From Pyralis farinalis (taxonomy: Eukaryota; Arthropoda; Insecta; Lepidoptera; Pyralidae), in assembly GCA_947507595.1 (NCBI GenBank), contig OX382266.1, positions 13,578,001 through 13,642,000 of the forward strand: a stretch of 64,000 nucleotides of DNA, in the 5' to 3' direction. Position 1 is the first letter of the stretch. The number at the start of each line of letters is the position of its first letter. The notes beneath the pieces were generated by a model. The model saw only the letters and a list, made by a program, of their open reading frames with translations. It was not told the origin of the DNA and searched no databases. Positions 1 through 10,909 of this stretch are shown here, piece after piece. A program made the translations under genes and the position numbers.

Positions 1-1045
1 TCTTAAAACAAGTTCAATATGCTTACACTTTTCATCAGTATAGATAACAATGAGTATGTTAAATATGTGAATGAGTCGAGTCGTGTGAATAACAATGTGT
101 GAATAACTTTTAGACAATGATCATAAATATATCGTTAAAGAATTTAATCTCGTGTGTGAAATACCAGGGCAGTTACGTTTCGTGTATTTACTGCTACTGT
201 TCGCAAAACAGCTCTGGAATTTTATCTTAGGTGAGATAGTCTGTTATTTAAAACACAGGTCTTTGTCCACGCGACAACGCGTGGAGCAATCGATGTTGGC
301 TCAAAATTTATTTCTTGTAACGACATAAGTTATGTAACAGCGGTGAAATCTACACGCTGAGGACGCACAGAAGAATTCTCCAAGCGTCCGAGATTCCGAC
401 TGTGTAAATGTCTTTATCATTGGACCAAACTTGACAATAAAATCGCCCAATAAGATGGTATTACGCTTAAACTTTATGTAACGACAAGTGTCGATATCGA
501 AATCGCATATATTTTGGCGAATTCGGTCGATCGCGATAATTAACTTATTTATAACTTATTATAAAAATGACTGTTTCAAAACAAATTGTCAATTAGTTGA
601 ATTATTTATTAGTTTTGTTAAGCTACAGTATAATGTTTGGCACTACTAATGATTGAGGTAGCCGTAAAGGGTTACAGGAGGTTATGCGTAGATGCGGCGA
701 CCTTTGCGGTCAACTGGAATGATCATATTTTAGCGCTTGTTCTTTCGGTGTAATCAATGTGTGAGTAATGGTCCTGCTTCGCCATGGACAGTAATGCTAG
801 TGTGTTCATCATACCAATATATCATGTTCCATTACACATTGACAGTTAAATACTTAATTAGTTGAAATACGGCCTAGTGCGGATGCATGAAGGTCGTTCG
901 ATGACGTTTAAAATAACTATGGACCTATAATTTTGTATTAAATTGTAGTTATTCATGCATCAGTTGCATATTAATCTTTTGTGAAGACCGATGAATTCCG
1001 TGATGAATAATTGATTAACAGTGTCTGAAGTTATTAGTTATTATT
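1..1045. other. AT-rich sequence, nothing recognised
   Basis: No open frame of note, no tRNA-like boxes and no match to the repeat families seen elsewhere in the window. Confidence 0.5.
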
Positions 1046-1862
1046 GAATAAAATTGAATGGTTATGTGCCAGAGGCGTTACGGTGGATTGCAAATCCGGC
1101 CCAAAACTGCACCAACTTACAGATTAGGGTATTCCCCAGAGGCGATGCACAGATCTGCCCTCGGCGTCGGTGCAAATCATAGCACCTGTCGTGAAATGGC
1201 CGCTACCCTTCACGCGGTACCAATTCCCGCTGATCGAGGAACATCGAGTACCTCATAGGCACGTCTGTGGATGTGTCATTGAATGTGAGACACCTAGATG
1301 CTTTGTATTTGATGAGACTAAATAGAAGGGGAGCAGTACTGATGATCTTTTAGGTTTAGGTTAGAATGATAGCCCTAGGGTCTGGGGTAGACCAGGACGA
1401 TCCTGACAGTATGGGTATAGGTGTTGCACTCTCCTCTTGTATAGCTCCTGGTATGAGATATTATAGTTTGGAAGGGCCATGGCTTCTTTCGGTACGTATA
1501 ATTGGATATCTTGCGTGTATTTTTGTTTGTGAAATATACTTCAATGAGCCCAGCGTGTGCCCAAGATCTTTAGAAAATTAGCGAGTCTATTATTGATATT
1601 CTAGATTTAGCTGAAATAAATGAAAGGGTAATAATATATTATTATATATAAAACGAGATAGCCACGAAGCTCTCCTTGATCCCTATAAAGATAAAAATGT
1701 GATATTTTAGATAAAAGTGTATGGAACACATTATGTAGGTATTTATGTAGATCAATTCAGATAAAGACTTGGCGAATAGGAGCCATTCAGACTGGAATGT
1801 AGAGAATTGCTGGAAAGTTTGGATTGATGGTGTAAAAGAAACATGTAGATGAGTAAAGATTC
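1046..1862 (+). pseudogene. Decayed 5' part of the RTE-type LINE (endonuclease region)
   Basis: This is a degenerate relative of the intact LINE at 45,419-48,637. Read across frames, its translation follows the intact protein in order: a stretch containing MHRSAL near 1,145, MIALGSGVDQDDP at 1,366 (intact: MMALWSGVNQDDH), a DILDLAEINERVII segment near 1,600, an EALLDPYKDKNV segment near 1,660, and finally ANRSHSDWNVENCWK near 1,770. The last two blocks are much closer together than in the intact copy, so an internal deletion has removed the end of the endonuclease domain. Several stops and frame changes are present, so it cannot encode protein. Homology rests on the collinear similarity. Confidence 0.75.
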
Positions 1863-1884
1863 ATAAAACGTCACAATTTAATCG

Positions 1885-2053
1885 TGAGTTTGTGCACATG
1901 GGTTGCCAGCCTGACCAGCAGCATAAAAGTCATTATTAATGGGTGCTGCTCCTGCAAGAACATTAATGCTAACATTCCGTAAGGCTCTGTGCTGTCCCCG
2001 ATGCAGTTTCTGCTGTATATCAGTGATATGTTAATTGTTATGCGCATAACAGC
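1885..2053 (+). pseudogene. Non-LTR reverse transcriptase fragment
   Basis: In one frame the sequence reads as a piece with an in-frame stop inside a GSVLSPMQFLLYISDML motif. This is the finger-palm block (usually VPQGSVLSP..FLLxINDML) of Jockey/R1-like non-LTR reverse transcriptases. Only about 55 codons remain, cut off on the right by a SINE. It belongs to a different LINE lineage from the RTE copy, whose block is VRQGCVLSS. Confidence 0.6.
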
Positions 2054-2321
2054 CCCATACAAGCATACGGTCCATCTGAGGTAAAGCAGTTACCGTAGTC
2101 TATTAACGCTTGTATTATATTAAGTACCACTCGCGCAATGCCTCCTCTGTTGCTTACAAAGCAACTCTAACAGCAAAGCTTACTGGTGACCTCACTCACA
2201 CGCAGGAACACAACAATCCTCTAGGAAATTGTTATCTGGCTGCGGTTTTCTGTGAGGTGGAGGTATTTCCCCAGAATACCGCAATTTCCGCATCAAAATG
2301 CGACCTACCTCTCTTACAAAA
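2054..2321 (-). repeat. tRNA-derived SINE, family A, 5'-truncated
   Basis: Reverse-strand copy of the most abundant repeat here. It contains the family's body blocks (CTCACTCACACGCAGGAACA, GTGAGGTGGAGGTA), but the tRNA-like head is missing. Confidence 0.85.
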
Positions 2322-2701
2322 TGTTTATCGATCATACCCTAGTGCTAGAATAAATTACATTGGTTATTTACGATAAACGCCATACATAATAATGATCCAA
2401 AGTTTTCAATACTCAAGACTTGCCAAGAATGAGCTCCAAAAAAATGTGGCTCAAGTTTGAACTACAAAAATGTTCAATAATTCCGAGAAAAATGAAATAA
2501 ATAGGTACCTACTTATTCTAACTAACTCAGTCTATTTGTGAAAATAATGAACAAATTCTGCAAAAATAAACATTGTTTATGTGTTCGCATTTGAACACTG
2601 AAGAAAAAATATTACCTTACTTTGTAGAGTTTTAAAAAAAAAATCAGAACCAACCTTAAAGTCAAACAGCTTCAACTCGATGGTAGTAATATTGAATATT
2701 C

Positions 2702-2983
2702 TGACGAGCTCTGTGGCGCCGCGGTAGGGTGCATCAAAGCAGCCCGACTGGGGAAGTACCTCTACCTCACAGAATATTGCAGCCAAATAACAAATGCCTG
2801 GAGAGTTGTTGTGTTCCTGCGTGTGAGTGAGGTCACCAGTAAGCTTTCATGGAATAGTGTTAAAAGCAGAGGTGGCATTATGCGAGTGCTACTTAATGTA
2901 TTACCAGCATTCATAGGCTATGATTACGACTTTACATCAGGTGGATCGTATGCTTGTATGCCTCCCAACGTTGTATAAAAAAA
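2702..2983 (+). repeat. tRNA-derived SINE, family A, internally deleted
   Basis: Starts with the first ~17 bases of the SINE head (GACGAGCTC...GTGGCG), then jumps straight to the body (GGTAGGGTGCATCAAAGC). The tRNA-like boxes are therefore deleted. Ends with the family tail TTGTATAAAAAAA. Confidence 0.8.
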
Positions 2984-3005
2984 TAGTTAAATATATATTT
3001 TTTTA

Positions 3006-3073
3006 TACTACGTCGGGAGGCATACAAACATACGGCCCATCTGATGTGAAGCGGTTACCGTAGCCTATTAACT
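3006..3073 (-). repeat. SINE family A tail fragment, inverted
   Basis: Carries only the 3' end of the family on the minus strand, tail-to-tail with the copy that ends at 2,983. Confidence 0.75.
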
Positions 3074-3087
3074 ATTAAAATATAATA

Positions 3088-3275
3088 AAGCGGAAGAGTT
3101 TGTTTGACCGCGCTTATCTCTTGAAGCACCAGTCGGATCTGAAAAAATCTGTTTGCATTTGATAGTTTAGGCAGTTCAACATGACGATACGATGAGGAAT
3201 TGAGTATAAAGAAAGAAAGTAAGAAAAAGCGGTTCCCTCGGGATACCGAGACGGAGTCGCGGGCCGTAGCTAGTA
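3088..3275 (+). repeat. Lepidopteran dispersed repeat, possible Helitron 3' part
   Basis: Begins AAGCGGAAGAGTTTGTTTG, a phrase familiar from a repeat common in moths. It ends GGGCCGTAGCTAG followed by T, compatible with a Helitron CTAG 3' terminus. No coding capacity. The class assignment is inference. Confidence 0.4.
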
Positions 3276-3715
3276 ACTATACATAAAGTAATTGTAATAC
3301 AGTGTTGTGACATTATCCGACATACGAGTATTATCGATGTTGTTGAAATCCGAAGCACAGTATTTAATTAAGTGTAGTTCGGGATCGAAATAATAATGTT
3401 GAGCAAATGTTGGACACCAATCATATGACCCCATCTCACGTTGCATTCAGTTTTATTAACGACGGAGTTGTCGGCTCCCGCCCCTCTCGGCCGTTTGAAC
3501 TTTGGAATAACAGCCTTTGTGACACCGTAACAGCGATGAATAAATCGTTTACTAGAAGAGACAATGTTTCTTAAACAATTTTTTCTGTTGTTATGCTTTC
3601 CTGGTATGCAATCTGTTTAATTTTGTGTATAATAAATAAAATTGTTAATAGATTCAGGCGTTATTTTGCGAAAGTCAAATTTACATGCAATTTGATCTAA
3701 CTTGCTTTGTGTGCT
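3276..3715. other. Unique-looking sequence, nothing recognised
   Basis: Includes a short GC-rich patch near 3,465-3,500. No gene or repeat could be supported. Confidence 0.4.
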
Positions 3716-3990
3716 TCACGCTTTCGCTTTTTCGCTACCAATTAGTTCATGAGGCCTGGCGCCGGCCGGCACCCACCCACTACCGTTAGTAGATGCAACA
3801 TGCCGACGCTGCCATGGCAGCTCCGGTAGTCTCTGCCTCGGCTGCTGCGGTCGTCCGCCATCTGGAACAGAAACCGCATCACCATAGTCGCTGCCACGAC
3901 TGGCCTGGTCGTCGCTGCGACACGTGTTTCGCCTCTCCACGAGGCATCATCAGGCGTTGTAGACGTTAATCGTAACAATAACATGCTACA
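3716..3990 (-). mobile_element. GC-rich retroelement terminal segment, probably Penelope-like
   Basis: GC-rich island in AT-rich surroundings. On the minus strand it contains a CTGATGA / hairpin / GAAAC arrangement of the kind found in the terminal repeats of Penelope-like elements. No reverse transcriptase or GIY-YIG coding remains, so the family is inferred only from that motif. Confidence 0.35.
3908..3966 (-). ncRNA. Hammerhead ribozyme-like motif
   Basis: On the minus strand, CTGATGA (3,947-3,953) is followed by one U, then a perfect 5-bp hairpin GCCTC/GAGGC with a GTGGA loop (3,931-3,945), then GAAAC (3,926-3,930). Next come a short self-complementary CACGTG and a GTC (3,919-3,921) at the expected cleavage position. 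A possible helix I is CGTC/GACG (3,962-3,965 with 3,910-3,913) plus an inner 2-bp pairing. The deviation from the canonical core is the single extra U between CUGAUGA and helix II, which may abolish activity. Hammerheads with tiny helix III are known from Penelope-like elements. Confidence 0.4.
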
Positions 3991-4035
3991 AGTACTTGTA
4001 TATGCTGTACGTACGGTAGGTATTTGTAATTACTG

Positions 4036-4195
4036 GCTTGGCGGAAAACATCGTGAGGTAACATGCGGTCCAAGATATTTCGAAAGACGTGTGACCTAAC
4101 CTAAGAAAAGTTTGGTATTCCCTCTCCTGGCCGTCAACACAACACCGCACCAGAGAAGCTTTACAGCTCTCATATGAAGTTGGATTACTGCTAAT
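4036..4195 (+). repeat. Lepidopteran tRNA-SINE, family B, body fragment
   Basis: Contains GGCGGAAAACATCGTGAGG and ATATTTCGAAAGACGTG, shared with the copy at 56,522-56,800. The tRNA-like head is absent. Confidence 0.6.
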
Positions 4196-4965
4196 CGACG
4201 GAGTACACCATGTGTAGATGACGTTAGCCTTAGATCTAAAGATAATGATAAGCTACCGTTACCATTTTTTATTCTACCAGTAAATTTATCTAACTACCTG
4301 GCAAATAGAAGAAATGCGGAAATGGTGTGTACGGTTGTATGGACCTGTTTGGTCCATACAAACGTATCCTCTTGCGGCAGCGGATCGTATTAGCATACCG
4401 CAGATAGAAATTAGAAGTAGATAACTACAGGGATGGGCCAATAAACAGCTATAGATTAAAATTCTCATAGGTTTAAATACCTCTTTGGATATACCAACAG
4501 TACTGCAACTAATATTTTTAATTGTGTAACATCTACCACTGTCATGACATGGTTTGCTTTATTTCATAAACTATACAGGTTCAAGAAATAGGGACATTTT
4601 GTATGTGTTACTTCGTTGATCGCGACAGATTCTATCGCGTTATAAGATAACTCAAACAAATTTTTAGAAAAATGAAAAGCAAAAGTCCAAAGACAAATAA
4701 AGCCAATCGTTTTAAATATTAGATATTATTTATTACCGTTAAGTTACAAATTGTCGGATGTACTGTATTATAGTTACCACCCTACGATGAATTTTAAATG
4801 ACAATAGACTTTATTTTAAATACCTTTTTAAATAATATAACTATAACATGGAGATTTCTGAAATTATCACAGTACATGTGTTGAGATATATTGATTTCAG
4901 TCAACTTTCGAGCTTATGTCAACTAATAATGCCCTGTATAATTTGAATAGGTATTTCTGGAAATT
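4196..4965. other. AT-rich sequence, nothing recognised
   Basis: No open frame, repeat or RNA motif that can be supported. Confidence 0.4.
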
Positions 4966-4967
4966 CT

Positions 4968-5045
4968 GACGCGCAATTGTGTGAGCCAATCGAATACGCA
5001 GGTCAAGCAGCGTCCATCGCAGCCTGACCATGGGTGGGTTTAGTA
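4968..5045 (+). repeat. 5S-rRNA-derived SINE fragment
   Basis: The stretch with CGCAGGTCAAGCAGCGTCC and a following CCATGGGTGGG parallels the 5S rRNA internal control region (normally GAAGTTAAGCAAC... TTGGATGGGTGACC). It resembles the better copy at 59,325. Confidence 0.5.
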
Positions 5046-5049
5046 ATGT

Positions 5050-5125
5050 CATCTACACTTCACAGAAAACCGCAGTCAAATAACAGTTCACTGCAGGGTT
5101 GTTGTGTTCATGTAACTCAGGGAGG
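5050..5125 (+). repeat. SINE family A body fragment
   Basis: Matches the CACAGAAAACCGCAG(C)CAAATAACA ... GGGTTGTTGTGTTC block of the family. Head and tail are missing. Confidence 0.7.
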
Positions 5126-5259
5126 TTTTAATTTTTTCATGGTTTTCGATTAGTCAGCCGCGTTCTTTGGTACAGACCTATTTCATCAAATTCCATGTTA
5201 CTCATTATACAACTTTAGAGGATATTTTGATTTTGATTACAGACCGCTCAAGACTTTCC

Positions 5260-5529
5260 TTATACAACCGCCGAGAGGCATGCAGGCATATGGGCCACTT
5301 GATATAAAGCGATTAGCGAAGACCATGAACGCTTGTAACTCCTTAGGCGCTTACTGATTACCTCACTCGTAAGAACACAACAGCTCTCCAGGGAGTTGTT
5401 ATTTAGCGGCGGTATTCTGTGAGGTGGAGATACATCCCCTGACAGGCTGCTTTGGTGCACCCTCCTATCTCTCTTAAAAACATCCAGAAAAAGACAAACA
5501 GACATGTTCATGGACACAAATGTTTGTTC
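5260..5529 (-). repeat. SINE family A, interrupted by a hAT-type element
   Basis: Reverse-strand copy from tail (TATACAACC...) to the CACAAATGTTTGTTC block. The 8 bases GTTTGTTC at its edge are the target duplicated by the element at 5,530-5,978. The bases after the right duplication weakly resume the SINE sequence. Confidence 0.8.
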
Positions 5530-5978
5530 CAGCGTTGTCAGATTTTTTTTGTCAAGTCGGGATTTTGAAACTATTTGAGTGAAAAAAGCGGGATTCTTTC
5601 AACCAAAGCGGGACTTAGTAAAAAACCCGTATATAATCAGCAGTTTTTAAATATTTTTCTTTTTATTTGAATAATCATTCTTTTTTCATTCATTCATCAT
5701 TTATGCTTCATTCATCTTTAAACGATTCTAACAAGTAAACTCGAAAAAAAGGTGACGTACCCCTATATCTCCCGCACGTTCATCTTCCAGCATTATGCGC
5801 CGGGCGGGCCGCTGGTCCACACTTCTCTGTGTCACCCGGCCACGATTCCTCGGCATGCTGCTGCACACACGGTCGAGTTATCCCAGAAAAGCGGGACTGA
5901 GCCTGTCCCGCGCGGGACATTTAATTTTGATTTAAAAATCGGGACGTCCCGCCGAAATCGGGACGTCTGGATACGCTG
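5530..5978. mobile_element. Non-autonomous hAT-type DNA transposon (449 bp)
   Basis: The left end reads CAGCGTTGTCAGA and the right end, on the opposite strand, reads CAGCGTATCCAGA. The interior carries inverted GGGAC/GTCCC-rich motifs near both ends. The element is flanked by a perfect 8-bp direct repeat, GTTTGTTC, at 5,522-5,529 and 5,979-5,986. An 8-bp duplication plus CAG-starting inverted termini is the hallmark of the hAT superfamily. No transposase is encoded, so any movement would depend on an enzyme made elsewhere. Confidence 0.85.
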
Positions 5979-5999
5979 GTTTGTTCTGTCTGTTGTTAG

Positions 6000-6181
6000 T
6001 TCGTTAGCTCTGGTACAGCGTTATTAACCACTGTTCAATCCGTGGTAAGTTGCCAAGGATGCCAAGGAAGCGAGCGCTGAGAACCTGCATATTACACACG
6101 CATGTACACAGCCTATGCGTGGGAACACAGGCAGCATCTATTCTTCAAATGTTACGACTCCCGCATTTCCCGATCCTGTTC

Positions 6182-6218
<37 letters not shown>

Positions 6219-8098
6219 TATTGCACACACAAATAGTACATAATAATCATTGACAAATACAGTGTACAAAGGTGAGCTTATCTCTTCAAGAGATTTCTTC
6301 CAACCAACCCTAATGAATGTGGAACGAAATTGTACAAGGGCTATAACAAATATATGTGCCAACTAGCAAAATAAAAACAGATACTCACAATAAAAAAAAA
6401 TATACATACATACATACGACATACAACCACATACATATATACAAATATATATACATACAAATATACATACATTATATGTTATGTTAGAAACTTGTTTTCA
6501 GGATTCCTTTTTAGAGCAGCACATTATCTTAATCACGAGTATTATCTTATTAAAAGAACTGTCGTTTAAAACAAAATAAATGAACGCAGGACAAAATGCT
6601 CGGCAACCGGGACCAATAAGGTCCTGCTTATTAATAGACAGTTTCTAAAAGCGTGGGCTACATGATTGATCATCGAACATAATGTACAAGAACACAAGAA
6701 TAGACACACTGCCATATTGTTTCCTACATTTATGTAACTGTGTAAAATTATTACGCCAAATGGAAGATTCATTTTTCATGTTTCACGTTTAGCAATCTGT
6801 ACGAATCGGCACCTTGGATGTGCGAACATTTTTCATTTCTCGTTTCAATGAACAAGAAACTATTATCGGACGCATGCTATTGTAGGTGTTTAGTAACCTG
6901 GTACAACCGAGAGGTTAAAAGATGAAGAGATATGAATCGTTTAATAGGTAAGTGTGAACAGTGTTGCCATTGTTGGTCCCATTAACAAACGAGTTTTGAC
7001 ACGCGAGTGTGCTTGCGAAACTCCCGGCTCACGACTAAACAAATAAATACTTATTTACGTGGTTACCCAAGCTGCTGATAAGTAATTTAATTAGAACACC
7101 TTTAATTGAATATTGGAAATAATAAATGAGTTACAAGACTCGTCGAACGACACTGTTGCAACAAATTAATCAAATATGATTTGCGTTTATGACTGGATTT
7201 ACTGCTGCCAGTAAACCGAATAATTTGTTGCGTATTGTTGCGAGTCGCTTTAACGACTCCTGTTAGTACAAAAGACATGTCCTCCCATGAACAACGGAAC
7301 TGGCAGTGGGCTGGCATTTTAGCGTTGTTACCTTCGCTAGTTATAGTGAAAATGTACTAAGTAATTCGGTGTTCGGTGTAGATTCGCTGTTTTTGTGTCC
7401 TATGTCATAATTCGGGCAATAATCGATATGCTCGGAGATAGTGACTTCTTGAATTATGATTTAGTTTCTAAAAAAAATTTATTGTCTGTAAAGTCGGTTT
7501 ACACGCGATAATTTTACGTGATAACGTCATATAAGAAAACATTCAACAGTTGACAAAACAGTTCACGTGTAGGTTGTGTCTGTCTCTCTGCTACTCTGAC
7601 GCATCGGCCGATGGAGTGGAAGAGAGATAGATGCTTCACAACCGAACGCTTAGGCCGATCGTGCCTCTCTATCGCTTGTTCCGCGCTCACGCTTGCACGC
7701 TCAGCTCCGGCAGAACGTGACAATGAGTCATGATTTTTCGTGCGTGCACCCGGCGTTCATCGATTTATCAGACGTTATCGCGGTCAAAAAAATATGAACA
7801 ATATTTTTTTTCTTTTATTTATTTGTAAGTAGGTACTACGTCGTATGGCAACGTGTTGACGGACCCAAATGTTTAGAGTACGGTAGCCACTTCACATCAG
7901 TGTGTAAATATACAGTTTTGAGTCAATATTCTACAAAAGATCTGCAACTATTTCCTAATGCCTAAATCTATTTATTTGTATTTGCTAACTTTTCTCAAAA
8001 AAGAAATGCCAAAAAATTTTGCCACATTGGCGCATTCACAACAATTTCAATATATGGGATCCTTAAACTGATATACATATTAGGACTAATATATTCTT
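6000..8098. other. Non-coding, microsatellites and nothing else certain
   Basis: Contains an (AT)n tract at 6,184-6,217 and CATA-rich sequence at 6,400-6,475. A partial inverted similarity, GTGATAACGTCATATAA near 7,518 against GCGATAACGTCTGATAA on the other strand near 7,777, could mark a small MITE but is weak. No gene is supported. Confidence 0.4.
6184..6217. repeat. (AT)n microsatellite
   Basis: About 17 AT dinucleotides in a row. Confidence 0.95.
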
Positions 8099-8347
8099 AG
8101 ACTGTCTTAGGTTTTCGCGATTGTTACACATTGAATTAAAAAAATTTTAACGGAAGTATCGCGTGTTTTATTTATTTTGTTTAACCTGAGGTTTGAACGC
8201 TTTGCAGCGTCCGTGGTCGCAGGAAGACTAAGGTGATATTTGTCTTACATTAGTTATTCAATTATTACGTCTACCGACATGGATGGATTAATTATACATT
8301 CTGTGTACTAAGTATCGGGAATTTGTCAATAAAACAAAAAATACAAA

Positions 8348-9422
8348 TTATTCATCTAAATTTATTTTATCGCCTTCAAAGTAGGACCCATCGCTTGCAA
8401 TACAACATCTCCACCGCTTCACCCAGTCTTCCATACATTTTTCATAGGCTATTTGCGGTATGGCCTTTAGCTCATTCAGCGAATTTTCTTTTATGGCTTC
8501 TATCGACTCAAAACGTTTTCCTCGAAGTGGTAATTTTAACTTGGGAAATAAAAAAAAGTCAGACGGAGCCATATCAGGTGAATACGGTGCTTGGTCGAGA
8601 ACTTTTGTTGAATTTTTCGCTAAAAACTCTTTCACTATAATGGCTGTGTGTGATGGTGCATTATCATGGTGCAGCATCCATGAGTTGTGTTGCCACAAAT
8701 CTGGACGTTTTCGGCGGATACTCTCACGCAAACGCTTCATGACGCCTAAATAATATTCTTTATTCACTGTTTCTCCCTCTGGAAGGAATTCGGAGTGAAC
8801 CACACCACGGTAGTCAAAAGAAAACTGTCAGCATCACCTTGATTTTGGAGCGACATTGCCGCGGTTTTTTGGGTTTCGGCTCGTTTTCGAGACGCCATTC
8901 TGAAGACTGTTGGCTTGTTTGCATGTCGTACTCATAAACCCATGTCTCGTCGCCAGTTATTATACGTTTCATAAAGGTCGAATCCGTAGAAGCTCGGGAA
9001 ACCATGTCTTCAGCGACATGCTTTCGCTGCGCTTTTTGAACAAAATTGAGCTCTTTTGGAACTAGTCGAGCGGCGACGCGTTTCATGCCTAAAATGTCAA
9101 TGAGAATGTTGTGGACGGACTTAAAAGATATGTTCACCTCACTAGCCAACTCTCTCAGACTCATACGTCGATTTTCGAGCACTAGCTTCTTGATTCTGTC
9201 GATGTTTTCTCTGGTCGTAGCGGTTGAAGGTCTACCAGAACGAGGCAAGTCTACTACTACTTCTCGGCCTTCTTTAAAAGCCTTATACCATTCATAAGCC
9301 CTTGTTTTCGATATACACGATTCGCCGTAGGTATTTCGCAACATTTTTAGTGATTCACCACATGAAATATCATTTGAAACACAAAATTTAAGGCACACTC
9401 TTTGTTCAACAATATTTTCCAT
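8348..9422 (-). pseudogene. Mariner transposase, copy 1, frameshifted
   Basis: A DD34D mariner transposase of about 357 codons. The paired helix-turn-helix DNA-binding half starts MENIVEQRVCLKF. The catalytic half has TGDETWVYEY (first Asp), HHDNAPSH (second Asp) and YSPDMAPSDFF (third Asp, 34 residues after the second). The frame breaks near 8,816-8,824: one extra base in a T-rich run (TTTTCTTTT where copy 2 has eight T) gives a premature stop after MLTVFF, leaving a 202-residue N-terminal product with only the first catalytic Asp. The rest is open in another frame to the stop at 8,348. Confidence 0.92.
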
Positions 9423-9590
9423 TGTAAAAATCGCCGAGGACTCAAAACTATGACCAACAAAAAGTGTAGTTTAAAACAAATTAAATGACAGATCCCGCTC
9501 AAATTTTGCGCGCTAAATCAGTACAGTGCTACCAACATGCAGTAAAAAAATTAGAACGACCTCTTTTACGCGGGTCTTTTTATTGACATA

Positions 9591-10909
9591 CTACTCTGTG
9601 TAAAAAGTATCGGGAATATGTCAATAAAAAGACCCGCGTAAAAGAGGTCGTTCTAATTTTTTTACTGCATGTTGGTAGCACTGTACTGATTTAGCGCGCA
9701 AAATTTGAGCGGGATCTGTCATTTAATTTGTTTTAAACTACACTTTTTGTTGGTCATAGTTTTGAGTCCTCGGCGATTTTTACAATGGAAAATATTGTTG
9801 AACAAAGAGTGTGCCTTAAATTTTGTGTTTCAAATGATATTTCATGTGGTGAATCACTAAAAATGTTGCGAAATACCTACGGCGAATCGTGTATATCGAA
9901 AACAAGGGCTTATGAATGGTATAAGGCTTTTAAAGAAGGCCGAGAAGTAGTAGTAGACTTGCCTCGTTCTGGTAGACCTTCAACCGCTACGACCAGAGAA
10001 AACATCGACAGAATCAAGAAGCTAGTGCTCGAAAATCGACGTATGAGTCTGAGAGAGTTGGCTAGTGAGGTGAACATATCTTTTAAGTCCGTCCACAACA
10101 TTCTCATTGACATTTTAGGCATGAAACGCGTCGCCGCTCGACTAGTTCCAAAAGAGCTCAATTTTGTTCAAAAAGCGCAGCGAAAGCATGTCGCTGAAGA
10201 CATGGTTTCCCGAGCTTCTACGGATCCGACCTTTATGAAACGTATAATAACTGGCGACGAGACATGGGTTTATGAGTACGACATGCAAACAAGCCAACAG
10301 TCTTCAGAATGGCGTCTCGAAAACGAGCCGAAACCCAAAAAACCGCGGCAAAGTCGCTCCAAAATCAAGGTGATGCTGACAGTTTTTTTTGACTACCGTG
10401 GTGTGGTTCACTCCGAATTCCTTCCAGAGGGAGAAACAGTGAATAAAGAATATTATTTAGGCGTCATGAAGCGTTTGCGTGAGAGTATCCGCCGAAAACG
10501 TCCAGATTTGTGGCAACACAACTCATGGATGCTGCACCATGATAATGCACCATCACACACAGCCATTATAGTGAAAGAGTTTTTAGCGAAAAATTCAACA
10601 AAAGTTCTCGACCAAGCACCGTATTCACCTGATATGGCTCCGTCTGACTTTTTTTTATTTCCCAAGTTAAAATTACCACTTTGAGGAAAACGTTTTGAGT
10701 CGATAGAAGCCATAAAAGAAAATTCGCTGAATGAGCTAAAGGCCATACCGCAAATAGCCTATGAAAAATGTATGGAAGACTGGGTGAAGCGGTGGAGATG
10801 TTGTATTGCAAGCGATGGGGCCTACTTTGAAGGCGATAAAATAAATTTAGATGAATAATTTGTATTTTTTGTTTTATTGACAAATTCCCGATACTTAGTA
10901 CACAGAATG
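9591..10909 (+). mobile_element. Mariner copy 2 (inner), inserted in copy 1's terminal repeat
   Basis: A complete 1,319-bp element with both inverted repeats, CTACTCTGTGTAAAAAGTAT on the left and ATACTTAGTACACAGAATG on the right. It is bounded by TA duplications at 9,589-9,590 and 10,910-10,911. The TA it used lies at base 27-28 of copy 1's 5' terminal repeat (GGGAA-TA-TGTC). Because the two copies are nearly identical and opposite in orientation, 8.3-10.9 kb is a giant palindrome centred at 9,603/9,604. Confidence 0.93.
9785..10858 (+). pseudogene. Mariner transposase, copy 2, nonsense mutant
   Basis: Same DD34D transposase as copy 1, open from ATG 9,785 through all three catalytic Asp motifs. 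TGA at 10,682-10,684 stops it after residue 299 (...KLKLPL). Copy 1 has CGA (Arg) at this codon, so this is a single C-to-T change. The reading frame then continues unbroken to TAA at 10,856-10,858. The missing ~58 C-terminal residues include the conserved end of the mariner catalytic domain, so the product is probably inactive. Other differences from copy 1 include Pro for Ser in STDPTF and Ser for Cys in RQSRSK. Confidence 0.92.

Noticed and set aside
3716..3984. Two overlapping minus-strand frames of 74-80 codons in a GC-rich patch
   Set aside because: Overlapping frames in GC-rich retroelement sequence with low-complexity composition. No domain, and the ribozyme-like motif explains the GC content better.
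7490..7790. Possible MITE with GATAACGTC near both ends
   Set aside because: Only ~17 bases match imperfectly and no target duplication was found.
8460..9297. Frames opposite the mariner transposases (also 9,910-10,958)
   Set aside because: Antisense shadows that are mirror images in both copies.
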